Below, in pieces: positions 22,001-32,998 of a stretch of 64,000 nt of DNA (its first letter is position 1; every line of letters begins with the position of its first letter). This DNA is from Cyprinodon diabolis (lineage: Eukaryota > Chordata > Actinopteri > Cyprinodontiformes > Cyprinodontidae). The stretch lies in contig CM060076.1 of assembly GCA_030533445.1 (NCBI GenBank), forward strand, positions 5,088,501 to 5,152,500, written 5' to 3'. The notes beneath the pieces were generated by a model. The model made no database searches. It worked only from the letters and a program-made list of their open reading frames with translations, and had not been told where the DNA came from. The translations under genes were made by a program, and so were the position numbers.

Positions 22001-24553
22001 CAATCCCGGTTCGACAGTGTTCAGAGCAGCACTGGACTCCTCTCCACCTACTCTCAATAAAACCTGTTCAACTTTTCCCAGGTCTCTCGGTTTGGTCTTC
22101 TGCATGTGGGTCAGATCTTTAGATAAAATCATGACACTTATATCAAAATTGGTAAAATCCAGTTATGTTTTTGTGTATTAAAGCCTTTATATTGATTTCT
22201 TATAATGTTTCAGGGTTTCATTAAAAGCTGCATGTATTTAGCGTGTCGGTTCTTACGGTTTCGAGGCCTGGTTCCACATCATTGGGAGAAGCCGGAGACT
22301 TTAAATTATTACCCTGAAGAAAGGAAAGATGACCTATAATGAATAATCATTTCAATACTGTCAAAGAGAAAATGTTTTGGCTAAAGTAATAACTACACTC
22401 ACAGCAGAGTTCTGCACCTGCCTTTTGTTTCCTGTATAATAAAACAAAAGGTGATTTTAACCACCACAATGAACAGTTTGGTAATATTTGAAGATTTGGG
22501 TTCTCACTTTTTATTCTCCATGTGATAATTGAGCCAACGACTATGAAGAAGATGAATAAAACCACAGCTGCTGCAATGTATGGAGCCCCTAAAGACAAAC
22601 CTTCAAAAATATATATAGTTAAAGCAGCTTTGATGCCATTATCCTATTTCTCTTTATGTGTAAAAAATATAATTAAAACAACTCAACTAACCCAAACAAC
22701 CAACAGAGGGTCTATAAATAGCATCAAACATTTGTTCATCTGATTGCAAAACTGAATTTTTTATTTAAATTGAGTTAATGAGAGACCCATTAAATACTTC
22801 ACTACACAAGCTTGTGTCACCTTAAGTTAACACAATTGTGCAATTATGTATGCCAATGTGGTATGAAAATATTTGAGGAATTAGAAATTAATGCAAGCAG
22901 GAAAAATACTGGATGGATATCACTAATCCTGCATGTCAACAGGTTTTATGTGACAGTCAACAACAAACATTTGAGAAATTTTGAAAAGTTTCTTAGCGGA
23001 TGAAAATACAAAAACTGCAATCTGTTTGAATAAAAGCATGTAAATAGATTTCAGGGTTTAGTGGACAAAAAAAGACCTGCAACCATGAAAAAATATCACA
23101 GTATCTTTACCATTAGATGATGATTCTGTTGTGGTTGGACCTGGTTCTGTTATTTCTTCTTTTTCTCTGGTTGGGCTGTGTGGGGTCTCAGCTTTTGTTT
23201 CAACTTAAGGGTTGAGATGAGAGAAAATGGTTAAATGGAAAGAAAAGACCTGCAATAATGGAACAGCATCACAGCATCATTACCTCCATTAGATGATGAG
23301 TCTGTTGTGGTTGGACCTGCTTCTGTGCTTCCTTCTATTTCTCTGGTTGGGCTGCATGTGGTTTCAGCTTTTGTTTCAACTTCAGACAAAGATAATAACA
23401 AAACCAAAAAGTTAATATGTTCATGTTTTCCCATTTGCAGTAAAGATACTGTAGATAAACGTAAACCTTAAACTGGAATTTCTGTGAGATCAGAGGTTCC
23501 AATTTTTAGTAACCTGAAGCAACACGTTTTCTCACCTGATATATTTTTAAGGGACGGATTGCGGAAGTTGAAGAGCTGGCTGGTTCCACCGTGTGTGACT
23601 TCACACCTGAACTTACACCCCTGCATGTAGGACTGCTTAACAAAACAAACTGCAGCAGAGCAGTCAGGCTCTTTTGACTCACAGTGTTTCACATTTGGAG
23701 CTCCAGCAGGACATTTAGGTTGCCACTTCACTTTGTAATCACACCATCTGTTTGTCTTCACAGAACAAGTTAATGTCACCTTATCTCTGTCCCTTTGTTT
23801 AGTTACTAATGAGGAAACAGTAGGAGACACATTTTACACAAAACATACAGAATAACAGATTATACTCATTATGGCTATATTTAAGTTCATATGTTTGTAA
23901 ATGAAGTTTTTTTTTTAGTTAAAGTAGGTGCCACAGCATTAATAAAACAGTGAGACAGAAAATGACTTCATATTAATACTCACTGTGGACAACAGACAGA
24001 TCGACTCCACACTGATTAACCAGGACGTGAGGATGTGATTTGTTTCCAGATTTGTATTGTTGGCAATGATAATGACCAGCATCCTCCACTGTGACATTCC
24101 TTATTACCAGAGAACAGCTTTTTAAACTCAGTCTGTTTGACTTACTTTGCAGATTTGGGTCAATCTTTCCGAGTGTGACCAGCTCTACTGTGGGGCTCCT
24201 TGAACTGAAGATCCATGTGGTGCCATTACAGTTTTTCTGACCACTAATCAAACATTGGCAAGAAAGAACCACCATATCTCCAGATCTTATCAAAGCAGCT
24301 GCTTCATCTGCAAACACTGTTAACAGAAATGAACAGATGTGTGTTACTTTTTGAATAAATGCTTTTAATTGAGTTTATTGACATTTTCAGGTTTAATTAC
24401 AGGAAATACTTGATTTGTGTTAAAATCATAAATTACGTCTTTGTTTGATGAATTTAGTAGAATAAATGCCATTCAAATTTCAGTGTGCTTACCTTCCAAC
24501 TGAAGCTTCAGGATTAGAAATAAATAAAGTTTAATCCATCTGAGTTCAGCCAT
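16078..24553 (-). CDS. Ig gene 2: type I Ig receptor with ITIM/ITSM-like tail
   Basis: Ten exons with GT-AG borders and compatible phases: 24553-24493 leader ([18 protein letters not shown]), 24316-23984 V-like (VLSCQC, TTWIF, DAGHYHC), 23805-23536 C-like, 23379-23284 and 23203-23111 stalk, 22588-22508 transmembrane ([18 protein letters not shown]), 22431-22403, 22313-22257, 20865-20821 and 16194-16078 cytoplasmic, ending in TAG. The sum is 1182 nt, 393 residues. Tail tyrosines: VYYSTI (Y348, ITIM), ATYSTV (Y365, ITIM-like), TEYNSI (Y381, fits ITSM TxYxxI) and SIYSVI (Y385, fits ITIM). By analogy with other receptors these recruit SHP-type phosphatases, so an inhibitory leukocyte receptor is inferred. 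It resembles teleost NITR/DICP/CD300-like receptors in layout, but I cannot assign it to one. The last intron (4.6 kb) and the intron before exon 9 are filled with transposons. Confidence 0.85.
16480..17095. mobile_element. TTAA-flanked MITE in the last intron of Ig gene 2
   Basis: TTAA at 16476-16479 and 17096-17099; inverted ends AGCAACA... and ...TGTTGCT. 616 bp, non-coding. TTAA duplications are used by piggyBac and Kolobok elements; the ends do not decide between them. Confidence 0.65.
17290..17545 (+). mobile_element. LTR 3'-end fragment
   Basis: Repeated 'ctgcctgc' motifs, then AATAAA near 17488 and 'gtcttggttgtatttgggtcc', the same R/U5-like order as in the LTRs at 8.7, 9.05 and 22.1 kb. 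No clear ends were found. Confidence 0.45.
17572..17689. mobile_element. 118-bp TA-flanked hairpin MITE
   Basis: TA on both sides (17570-17571 and 17690-17691). The ends CACTGAAAAAAATAATGCA and TGCATTATTTTTTTAAGTG are near-perfect inverted repeats, separated by about 80 bases. This fits a Tc1/mariner-type MITE. Confidence 0.75.
17930..20300 (+). pseudogene. L2/Rex-like LINE 3' part, split in two by another LINE
   Basis: The left piece (17930-18160) encodes [19 protein letters not shown] and [13 protein letters not shown]...[15 protein letters not shown] in one frame. The right piece (19882-20290) continues with [29 protein letters not shown] and later [14 protein letters not shown] coding. 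In fish LINEs these two segments are contiguous in the C-terminal part of the reverse transcriptase ORF, so one element has been cut. Several stops and frameshifts; 5'-truncated. Non-functional. Confidence 0.7.
18160..19880 (+). pseudogene. CR1/L2-group LINE fragment inserted in the previous LINE
   Basis: Decayed reverse transcriptase, readable in shifting frames: '[12 protein letters not shown]' near 18375, '[11 protein letters not shown]' near 18775, the catalytic FADDT near 19038, 'EIVLDFRKN' near 19165 and '[12 protein letters not shown]' near 19328. The 3' end has 'tgacaataaagttagtctaag' near 19856. It is 5'-truncated and carries frameshifts and an in-frame stop at about 18430. The short ORFs here are fragments of it. 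Confidence 0.8.
20953..22136 (+). mobile_element. Solo LTR in the intron between exons 8 and 9 of Ig gene 2
   Basis: TGTTAGGGAT...AAATCATGACA with a perfect 5-bp duplication CTTAT (20948-20952 and 22137-22141). 1184 bp including a nested 384-bp MITE. AATAAA near 22055 in LTR sense. It is antisense to the host gene and lies between exons at 22257 and 20865, so it should be spliced out. Confidence 0.85.
21591..21974. mobile_element. MITE with a 10-bp duplication inside the solo LTR
   Basis: Flanked by ACCGCAGAAT on both sides (21581-21590 and 21975-21984); inverted ends AGAGACTGACA / TGTCAGTCTCT. The LTR copy at 1-653 lacks it and gives the empty site near 495-505. A 9-10 bp duplication suggests a Mutator-like element, though the short inverted repeat leaves room for doubt. 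The inside is rich in degenerate 'ctcccactcccg' repeats. Confidence 0.75.
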
Positions 24554-24589
24554 TGCTCCTATCAGCTACTGTCGCTCTCGTTCTGATGC

Positions 24590-24665
24590 ACTAAACTGTC
24601 AGACACAGGCTGCCTTTGAAGGTCATTTCTACTTCCTGTATAAGAGGCGTTACTTCCTCACAACG
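24590..24665 (-). promoter_or_regulatory. Proximal promoter region of Ig gene 2
   Basis: On the minus strand it carries GAGGAAGT (plus 'acttcctc', ~24652) and CAGGAAGT (plus 'acttcctg', ~24631), 80-100 bases upstream of the ATG. Both are kept in the relict copy at 9.5 kb. ETS-family binding is a reasonable inference. 'ataaga' near 24640 does not make a good TATA box. Confidence 0.4.
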
Positions 24666-25007
24666 TTTTTAACAAACTTTCTTCTTTTTTATTCTGACAT
24701 TATATTGTGTTAAATTTAGACCTCTTTGAGACTACAAAAAGAATACCAGGTTTAAATCAATTACATTAAACCCCCTTTGTGAATACTTTTTAACCACAAA
24801 GCACATTTTTGACAGAGGCATTTATGAGAGCCGGAGAGAAGAAGTGAACCAAATGCATTAAGATTTAAAAGAAAAAAAAAAGAAAAAACAAAGCAGATCT
24901 TGAGGACTAAGGTTGGGACCCCTGAAGAAATGTAAACTGTTAAAATAGGCCAGAGGTTTTAAAGAGACGTGTTTCAAGTTTTGACTCAGGCTTTTATGAG
25001 AACTGAA

Positions 25008-25060
25008 GGAGGAAGTACTTTGGTGAGAATGTGGGTAGCAGCAGAGCTCTGTTGGTTTTC
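25008..25060. promoter_or_regulatory. Upstream block shared by the Ig genes, copy 3
   Basis: 'gaggaagtactttgg', 'gagaatgtgggtagcagcag' and 'agctctgttgg', about 465 bases upstream of the Ig gene 2 ATG. It is the best match of the set to 9809-9860. Confidence 0.45.
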
Positions 25061-26369
25061 AATGCTGCAAACACAGCTCTTAAAATGAGAGCTCAGTTTT
25101 TAACTTCACCTTACACAGGTTTAGGCTATTTTTATATTCCACACATTCAGAACAGGTGTTTTTTTTTTGTTTTTTCTGCAGTCAGTTGAGAGTTTAAAAA
25201 GCATTCCTTTTATCTCTTTAAACACATTTCAATATTTGGTTACCGAGGTGCAGATACTAAGCAATAGATCAGCCCACAGTTCTTTTACTGTCAGTAGAAA
25301 AAAAAGGAGAAGAAACAAGCATAACAAGTCTCAAGTTTTCAAGTATTTAGCAGTTCCTCTTTTTATGGCGCCACTAGCCACAACTTATAGACAGAAAGTG
25401 TGGTGGAGAGAAGGGGGAACATGAGGAGGGGGACTGTTGCTTCATGAACACGGTTCAGCTGCGTCAACAGCTGAGGCCTGCATACTTTGGCTGCATGTTC
25501 TATTGTTGCACCATTAGTTATTTTAAAGTATCTTTGGTATCATTTATTACAATATCACATTTTTTACACATTTGAATATATTAGTTTTACATAACGGAAG
25601 TAAGTTTACAATGTTTTATACCAGAGAAGGTATTAACACTGAAGTTTAAATAATCCTCGCCTTTTTGCATACCCAAATGGAAAAGCAAATATCTAAGGAA
25701 CTGTACGCCGAAATAACATGTGTGATACATCATTTGAAAGCAAACACCGTCTAGTTTCTAGTTACATCAAAACAGTGTGACTAAAAAATGGCCTAAACTG
25801 CATCAGTTCAAACATGACTCAAATTTGGGTTGTTTTCTTCTCGAAAATAAAAGATATTTTTTGAATAGCAGTAACAAAGAGATGCTTGAGAATAGGCATG
25901 TGTAATTGTTTTAAAAATTACTTTTTTGAAAATTTACGCCTTACTATATATATATTATCAAACATATCAAATTAGCCATGTTTAGCCTTGTTTTAAAGTT
26001 GTAGGGAAGCAGCTGTTTCAACCGTTGCATTTCCAAATCCTCCCGAGTGGTGCACGACTTTACACGTGTGAATAAAGGTAATGTGACTGGTTGCTTATCA
26101 AGAGGGTGGGGTTGCTGTGGTGGAAGGTTTGCAAGAAAGTTTGATTCTGGCCAGTTTATCCGAAGCCTCGTTGCTAACCAGTTAGCAGCTTAGTGCTAGT
26201 AGGTTCCCAATGGGAAATTACATTGGGACCAAGTAGCACTTAGCAACGAACGCTACGGACAGCCAAATTCTTTTTTTTTTAATAGAAATTTTCATGGATG
26301 TAAAAGTCAATCCACCTGTATATACGCCATCCTGACTGTACATATCACACCTCAAATTTCTGTGTTACT

Positions 26370-26595
26370 GCCTTTATTTTTTATTTCTTATTTTATTTTT
26401 GTTTTTCATTGTGTGTGATACATGTACACTTGCACCTTAATCTTTATTTATCTTGATATACTGTATATATATTGTTTATTCTTAATGCACCTTTTTTACT
26501 CCTTGTTTGCACCTTCTTTATTTACTATGCCAATATGTGACCAGTGAATTTCTCCGCTGTGAGATCAATAAAACTCATCTAATCTAATCTAATTA
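26370..26595 (+). mobile_element. LINE 3' tail
   Basis: 'gaatttctccgctgtgagatcaataaa' followed by short repeats of 'tctaa' (26576-26592). This is the usual end of 5'-truncated L2/CR1-type fish LINEs. Confidence 0.5.
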
Positions 26596-29179
26596 GAAAA
26601 ACATCTGTCCAGAACTGACTGACTTGTAGAGTACCAATACACATGGACCAGTGTGGCTTCATTGGTCTTGTATTTGTCACTGTATGGGGAGATTTCTGGA
26701 TATAAATGAGAGAGTTTGCTTTGGGAGACATGAGCTTTATGTACCATGTTAAACGTAATGCATATCTTTATATGACCTTTCTAGGTTCTGTGCAAAATGG
26801 TTGGACTAGTAATAACATTTATCATGTCTGTGCTTAATGCTGGGTTTTAGCTTTATGAACTGCAGTGAAAACAATTGACCATATCAAGGGTGAATGTGTG
26901 AATGCTCTGTCATATGAAAATGTTCTTGTGCTAAAATAACAGATCCATCTGGCGCAACTGCTCATTTAAACTATTTTGTTCAGATATGCTTTGAACTTAT
27001 TCTGACTTAATTTACTGCACCTATAATGAGTTTTTTTTTTAATCTATTTTATATATATATATACTTTAGACTAGGCTGAAAAAATAAGAAAACAAAATAG
27101 ATATATTTTTTTATTTAAATAAATAAATCAAACATAGTAACTAGGGATGAATGATTTTCGCCAAAAATGAACATTTTTGAACCAATATTGCATTTTATTT
27201 CAAATTTTCTCTGCACTAACCACAATCACATAAATATTTTAGAAAATGGCTTAGGTTTTTTCACAAAGTTTGCTTTACCACAGACAATTGTTTATGGACT
27301 TTACTCTAACTTTCACATGAAAAAGCACTAAATTCTATGCTGAATCTTACTCTTCCCGTCTTTAAGGTCGCAAACCCACTTTAAGCATATCTATTTACTA
27401 ATGTTGAACGGAATATGACCAAAATTGAGTGTCTCTGTGATTTCAAAATGCATCTTGTTGAATTTGCGTTTATACTGCAATTAATTGCAATTAATGCAAT
27501 TAATTACCCAGGCTCAATAGTAAGAGCTTTACTGGCTCTATAAAAAAGAAAACAGTTTTATTTTTACCTTTACACTGTTAAGACCTTCTTAAATCACCAT
27601 GTGATCATAATCTAAATAAATAATTCCTCTAGAAAATCATTTGAAATTTCAATTAATTTCAGATCATACAACAGTTACCTCCTCTTTATCAGAATTAAAT
27701 GAACCGAGAGCAAGATAATTTTAACATTGTAGTAGAACTTCCCACTTTGAAAATAGGAACAAAATAAGAAACCCGTATAGATGCCTCCTCCTCCTCTTTC
27801 TTGCCAGTTGACATATTTGGATAAAGTCTGAAAAAAATTAAAATAGAAGCCTGCTGGTAAAGAAGAATCATGCTCTGTGGACCCCTGGGGGTCAGATATA
27901 AAGAAATCCTACATTCCTGTCCCTCATTAACTGTCAGAACTGGAGAGACCACTGGCTCCGCCCCCATCCCAGCAGAGAGCAGCTTCATTCCTTGACTTCC
28001 TGGAGGATTTGGGGTCAGATGAAACCTTCTGGAAACAGTTGGAGGTCAGAGATGCACAGCCTACTTAATATTCAAAGAGTCTGACAAAGTCAAGTTACAG
28101 ACTTTAATTCAACCATCAAGAAGAAAGCTATACACTTTAAATCCACAGGTGGTCCTTTCCATTGAAATAGTCCTAAAAGTTAAATAAGGATCAATCAATT
28201 GTTTTTTGACCTTAGAGTTTCTATTATATTATATTTATATATTTTAACATTTGATCTCATCAGTTTATCTGAAGGTCTTTGTATCAGTCTGGTAGAAATG
28301 TGTTAGAGATTTCCTTCACTTCATAATTCTGGAAGGTTCTTCGATTATCTTCTACCCATCAAAGTTAAGAAACATCAAATGTGGAGAAAAAGCACAGAAA
28401 CAGCTGTTTAGTTTCTGTTTCTTTCTTAGAAAACTCTATTACACCTGTTATACTGTCGAACAGCAGACTACATGTACGGTTTGTTACTGCTTGTTTGCTG
28501 AGCTCCTATGTGGGTTCACTGATGCGTCCTGTTGCTTTCCTGCTGACTGCAGGGCAACCACAGACTTCCTCCAGCTCATTTCCCCTCTGCTGGTCTTCAT
28601 TGTGCTTTGGTAGGTTGAAAGTGCACCAGGAGCTCAAAGCTGTGCGCCTGAATCCACAGAACGGGGAGGAAATGACTCTTCAGTGAAGTAGGTACAGCAG
28701 CTCCAAATCTGCCAACAGTAACGTTTGAATCAGTTTAATGACTTCTTAGTTGAAATCATTTCATATTTTAACAAATTTTTCCCATATTCTTCTTAGAGAT
28801 GGTGATCTTCTGTTAAACAGTAACTAAGATTCGGTTAAAATGTTTTATGTCTGTTTGCTGAGTTTGGAAACTAAATCTTCTCTTCTAAGAAATCTTTCTG
28901 GAGGCGGGGAAACTATTATTCTGAGTCATCATCGCAGACAGTGCGATCTTATTTTAAGAATAAGTTTCCATTTCTTCTTCTGAGCATATCTTCCTGCAGT
29001 ATATCCTGGACTCTAAGTGCTGCACTGAGCATCATCAGTGCAGAGCCTGTTTATCAACCAGCTGAAACAGAAATAGATGTTTAACTGGATTAAAAAAGAC
29101 AGATGCAATGGGCTGAATTTGGTACGTAGCTACAGTATGACTCATGAAAAATTTTGCAAGAAAAATGTAAGCATTTAAA

Positions 29180-30025
29180 TTAATGTTACAACCATCATGG
29201 ACAACAACTTCCACCCTCTGCACCAGACTGTAAAGGAGCTGAGCAGCTCCCTTGGTGAAAGACTTTTACACCCTGTATGTAAAAAGGAGCGCTACTGCAG
29301 GTCATTCATCCCTGCTGCAACCAGGCTCTATAATGCAACCCTCCAACTGCAGTAACTTGTGCAATATCTACAGTAGCAGCCTTTCAAACTGGTCCTTTCC
29401 AGTTAAACGCCAGCCGAATGACGGACCACTTACCTCCAACTCCGAGCGAAAACCCCACAAACTTCCAGCCACTGGACTGACCCCCTCTTGCATATTTTTT
29501 TACTCTGACTCCCCCCTTTGACTGAATTACAGGGTCCGACCAGGAGATGACGCTTCTCTTTAGAGCTTAATGTCCACAAATCATGACAAAAAGAATATTT
29601 TAGTACAAAGATTGATGTTTAAAAAGGAATTGCAGGGGGGCAGCCAAGGACAGTGGGGACATTTTGAATGGCTACCACTGTAATGTGGAACTACTGTTTA
29701 ATATCCTGTGCAATAACCTGTTTCTCTATATTTGACACCCATTGTATAATAATCCTACTATAATAAAAAAAAATTATAAAAAAGCTGTAATTTGTGGACC
29801 CACTGTATATATGTACCTTTGTCTTCCTTTGGCACCTTCTTCATCTCTGTTTCAGCTGATGTAAAGAGTACATTTCTCTACTGTCAGATAAATAAAATCA
29901 ATCAATCAAAATAACTAGAATTTATTTTTTCTGAAAGCACAAGATTAATAAAACTTTTAAAGTTTGAATTGTAAAGTGCCTTGAGTTGACATGTGTCGTG
30001 AATTGGCGCTATAGCACTAATAAAA
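29180..30025 (+). pseudogene. 5'-truncated LINE remnant(s), 3' end
   Basis: 'caacttccaccctctgcacc ... gctactgcaggtcattcatccctgctgcaaccag' corresponds to the C-terminal ORF2 segment of fish LINEs (ERYCRSFIPAA-type coding). It runs to 'cagataaataaaatcaatcaatcaa' near 29906. A second tail with 'ccttgagttgacatgtgtcgtgaattggcgctat' follows at 29975-30015. Frames are broken. Confidence 0.55.
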
Positions 30026-30869
30026 TACAAAGTGTTGAATGTAAAGTTCTGATTATAAAGTTGAGTCGTTTCTCTGCAGCAGATGGACTGTGAAGAACAT
30101 TTGAGCTGTAATTCTGAATCACTCATCCTTAAAATGTCCAGTTAGTCAAGGCCAGTTTTCAGGTGTGAATAAAGTCTGGTTTATATTAAAGTAAATTGTA
30201 AGGCTGGAAATAATGGTGATGAACACATTTACTGCATTAATGGTACACTCTTTACCGTGGAGCACAACAAAGTTTAAACACCTACTTTATGCAGGCAGAT
30301 AGTCGTCCATAGATTTAACATCTCATCATGGATACAAAGATGGTTTCAGTCCAGTTTAAGAGAATCACTCCTTAATGCAAAAATTTAGAGAGAATAACAT
30401 TCTAAAGGAGCTTTTCTGCATCCAGGTTGATCTTTTCTAACTGATACAGCAAGTGAAACCAGGTAACACAGATAGATTATAGACTGCTGAACACCAAGAT
30501 GCGTTGTTTTAAGTTTTTTATTCACAATGACAGATGAAGAGTGTGATATGAAAGATAAAAAATGATGTGTGTGATGAAAAAAGACAAATACTCTTATTGT
30601 TGGTTTATTGTATTTACATCATTTTAAGACAAACACAAATGTGGTCCATCAACATTTAAAAAGGTTTTACTGAAAAAAAACTGCCTGAAGTTTGCTGTTT
30701 GTTTGTTTCAGCTGGAATCTTAACAACTAAAGCGACACCGCCTCCCTTCTTCTTTTTAGATTAGCCAGATGCAGTGAGAAGTCTTAACCACCTCAACCTA
30801 CCCATCCATTAATTCACTTTTAATAGACTTGCTTTGTAGAAAGATCCAAAGAGAGCAACTGAAAGAAGG

Positions 30870-32874
30870 TATGGGAGAATTATCCTGCCATAACGCAAGA
30901 GCACAAAGTTTCAATTTGAGAAAAGAATTTCATCTTCTTGCACTCAAAACTTATCATGCTCACACTCAAAACATGCGCTCTTTCTCAAATATTTTCTCTT
31001 CTCTCAAATCTTTGTTTCTTCTCTCAGATTTAATGCTTCTTGCACAGATATTTTCTCCTCTCGCCTCCTTCTCTTCGCGCACAAACCGCGCTCTGCACGA
31101 ATCTCAGATACGCTCGCAAACCCGTAGGCTCTGCTTGCGGATTTTTTCTGCTCTCTCTCGGATTGCACTTGGATCGTTGCCTAGCAACCATTCCAGCCAA
31201 TAGAACGGCAGCCTGGGAAAGGGTGCGCTTGTTTAACCCTACTGAGTGTGCCTGTGCTACTACGCCACTTATAAGAGCGTCAGCTGAAACTGCTATTTAC
31301 AGTAGTTTAGTGGCTCGATTCAGCAATGTTCAGTACTTATGGATAACCCAAACAATTCTGAATTAAGTAATTTTAAACAATTAGTGGTTTGTTATGTACA
31401 AAAGCAAAGACCTGACATACTAAATTATTATATTGAAACACTTTGTTAGTATTGATTTCAAAATGTAGGGGAAAAAATACATTTTTTACAAAAAGTTAAC
31501 ATGTTTGATAGTTGTTTCCATTTATTATTATGGTGTTATGTGTCCAGTCAGCTTTTTTATTGACTTGAACACCCAGGTATTTGAAACTCTCCACAGTTTC
31601 TATGTCCTGCCCCTGAATGTTCACACGGGGGTCGTCTCCTGAAGTCGATCACCATCGCCTTGGTCTAACTGGTGTTTAAACACAGGTGTTTTTTTCTCCC
31701 AACAGTCCACAAAGTCCATGATGACTGACCAGTACTCCAGCTCATTCCCCTCAGACACACAGCCCACAAGGTGAAGGTGTAGAGGGTGAAGAGAAATGGA
31801 GACAGGACGGTGGCCTGGAGGCCCCAGTGCTGCAGACTGATAGCCTTGCAGCCACAGGGCTGTCAGTCAGAGAAAATCCTGACCTTGATTTTCTTATAGA
31901 AGTCAGGAGAAAAAGATTTCTCTTCCAGGGTCAAGTCATCCACGCCTCTGAAAATTAACCATCTCACTCTTAACTAAATATAAAATTTGAGGTCTGATTA
32001 AACATGATAATAAAATTTAAATAAATAAATACAAATTTTAATATCATAATACAGTACTTATTATTTATTAACCTGCTGATATAGCCAACAAACCGCATAG
32101 TTAGTCCAATGAAAAGCTCCTTTGAGGTGAAAACAGCGGTGGCTTTCAGAAGACATAAGTCTCCTTTCCTTGTAATGTCCTACTTGAGCTGCGATTGGAC
32201 TCCTCTTTCGGACCAATTGTCCACTTCTCCAACATTTTAAAACATCCATAACTCACTGACTGGTTAAAACGTAAAGATTTGCCATTATACTAACAAAGTA
32301 TTTCAATATAATAATTTAATATGTCGGTTCTTTGCTTTTGTACATAACAAACCACTAATTGTTTAAATGACTTAATTCAGAATTGTTTGGGTTATCCATA
32401 AGTACTGAACATTGCTGAATCGAGCCACTAAACTACTGTAAATAGCAGTTTCAGCTGACGCTCTTATAAGTGGCGTAGTAGCACAGGCACACCCAGTAGA
32501 GTTAAACAAGCGCACCCTTTCCCAAGCTGTCATTCTATTGGCTGGAATGGTTGCTAGGCAACGATCCAAGTGCAATCCGAGAGAGAGCAGAAAAAATCCG
32601 CAAGCAGAGCCTACGGGTTTGCGAGCATATCTGAGATTCGTGCAGAGCGCGGTTTGTGCGCGAAGAGAAGGAGGCAAGCGAGAGGAGAAAATATCTGTGC
32701 AAGAAGCATTAAATCTGAGAGAAGAAACAAAGATTTGAGAGAGAAGAGAAAATATTTGAGAGAGAGCGCATGTTTTGAGTGTGAGCATGATAAGTTTTGA
32801 GTGCAAGAAGATGAAATTCTTTTCTCAAATTGAAATTATGTGCTCTTGCATTATGGCAGGATAATTCTCCCATA
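30870..32874. mobile_element. 2-kb non-autonomous DNA element with ~585-bp inverted repeats
   Basis: The left arm 30870-31452 and the right arm 32287-32874 are inverted copies. Both start TATGGGAGAATTATCCTGCC, and each contains the same ORF in inward mirror image (~100 residues, with GFFLLSLGLHLDRCLATI). The element is flanked by a perfect 6-bp duplication AGAAGG (30864-30869 and 32875-32880). The ~835-bp middle has no transposase; it includes a decayed retroelement stretch (31552-31950). The 6-bp duplication and 5'-TAT start recall what I remember of the IS3EU superfamily, but this is tentative. The long ORFs in the arms are most likely by-products of arm sequence. Confidence 0.85.
31552..31950 (-). 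pseudogene. Decayed retroelement fragment inside the 2-kb element
   Basis: 'aacagtccacaaagtccatgatgac', 'ctcattcccctcagacacacag' and 'aggtgtagagggtgaagagaa...ggagacaggacggt' are in the style of antisense LINE coding found throughout fish genomes. Too degraded to read a full domain. Confidence 0.35.
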
Positions 32875-32998
32875 AGAAGGACATATCTATGCCAGGACAG
32901 CTAAACTGGGTTTGGACTCTGCACCACGAACAAATACGTAGTAAAACAGGTCTTAGCCTGGATTCAGAATCTTGACCTTCCAGCTAATTATGTAGAAC

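Larger units (their letters stand above)
25090..30860. other. Region without supported genes; LINE tails and AT-rich DNA
   Basis: Contains two LINE 3' tails (listed separately) and much unassigned DNA. A 97-residue minus-strand ORF at 27695-27988 has no recognisable domain, signal or splice context. No tRNA or other RNA gene was recognised. Confidence 0.4.

Noticed and set aside
27695..27988. 97-residue minus-strand ORF, possibly an exon of an unknown gene
   Set aside because: No recognisable domain, no signal peptide, no flanking splice sites that extend it; composition not clearly coding.
31040..31366. 108-residue ORF with a hydrophobic stretch, and its partner at 32372-32806
   Set aside because: Both are in the inverted arms of the element at 30870-32874; reported as a finding but not accepted as genes.
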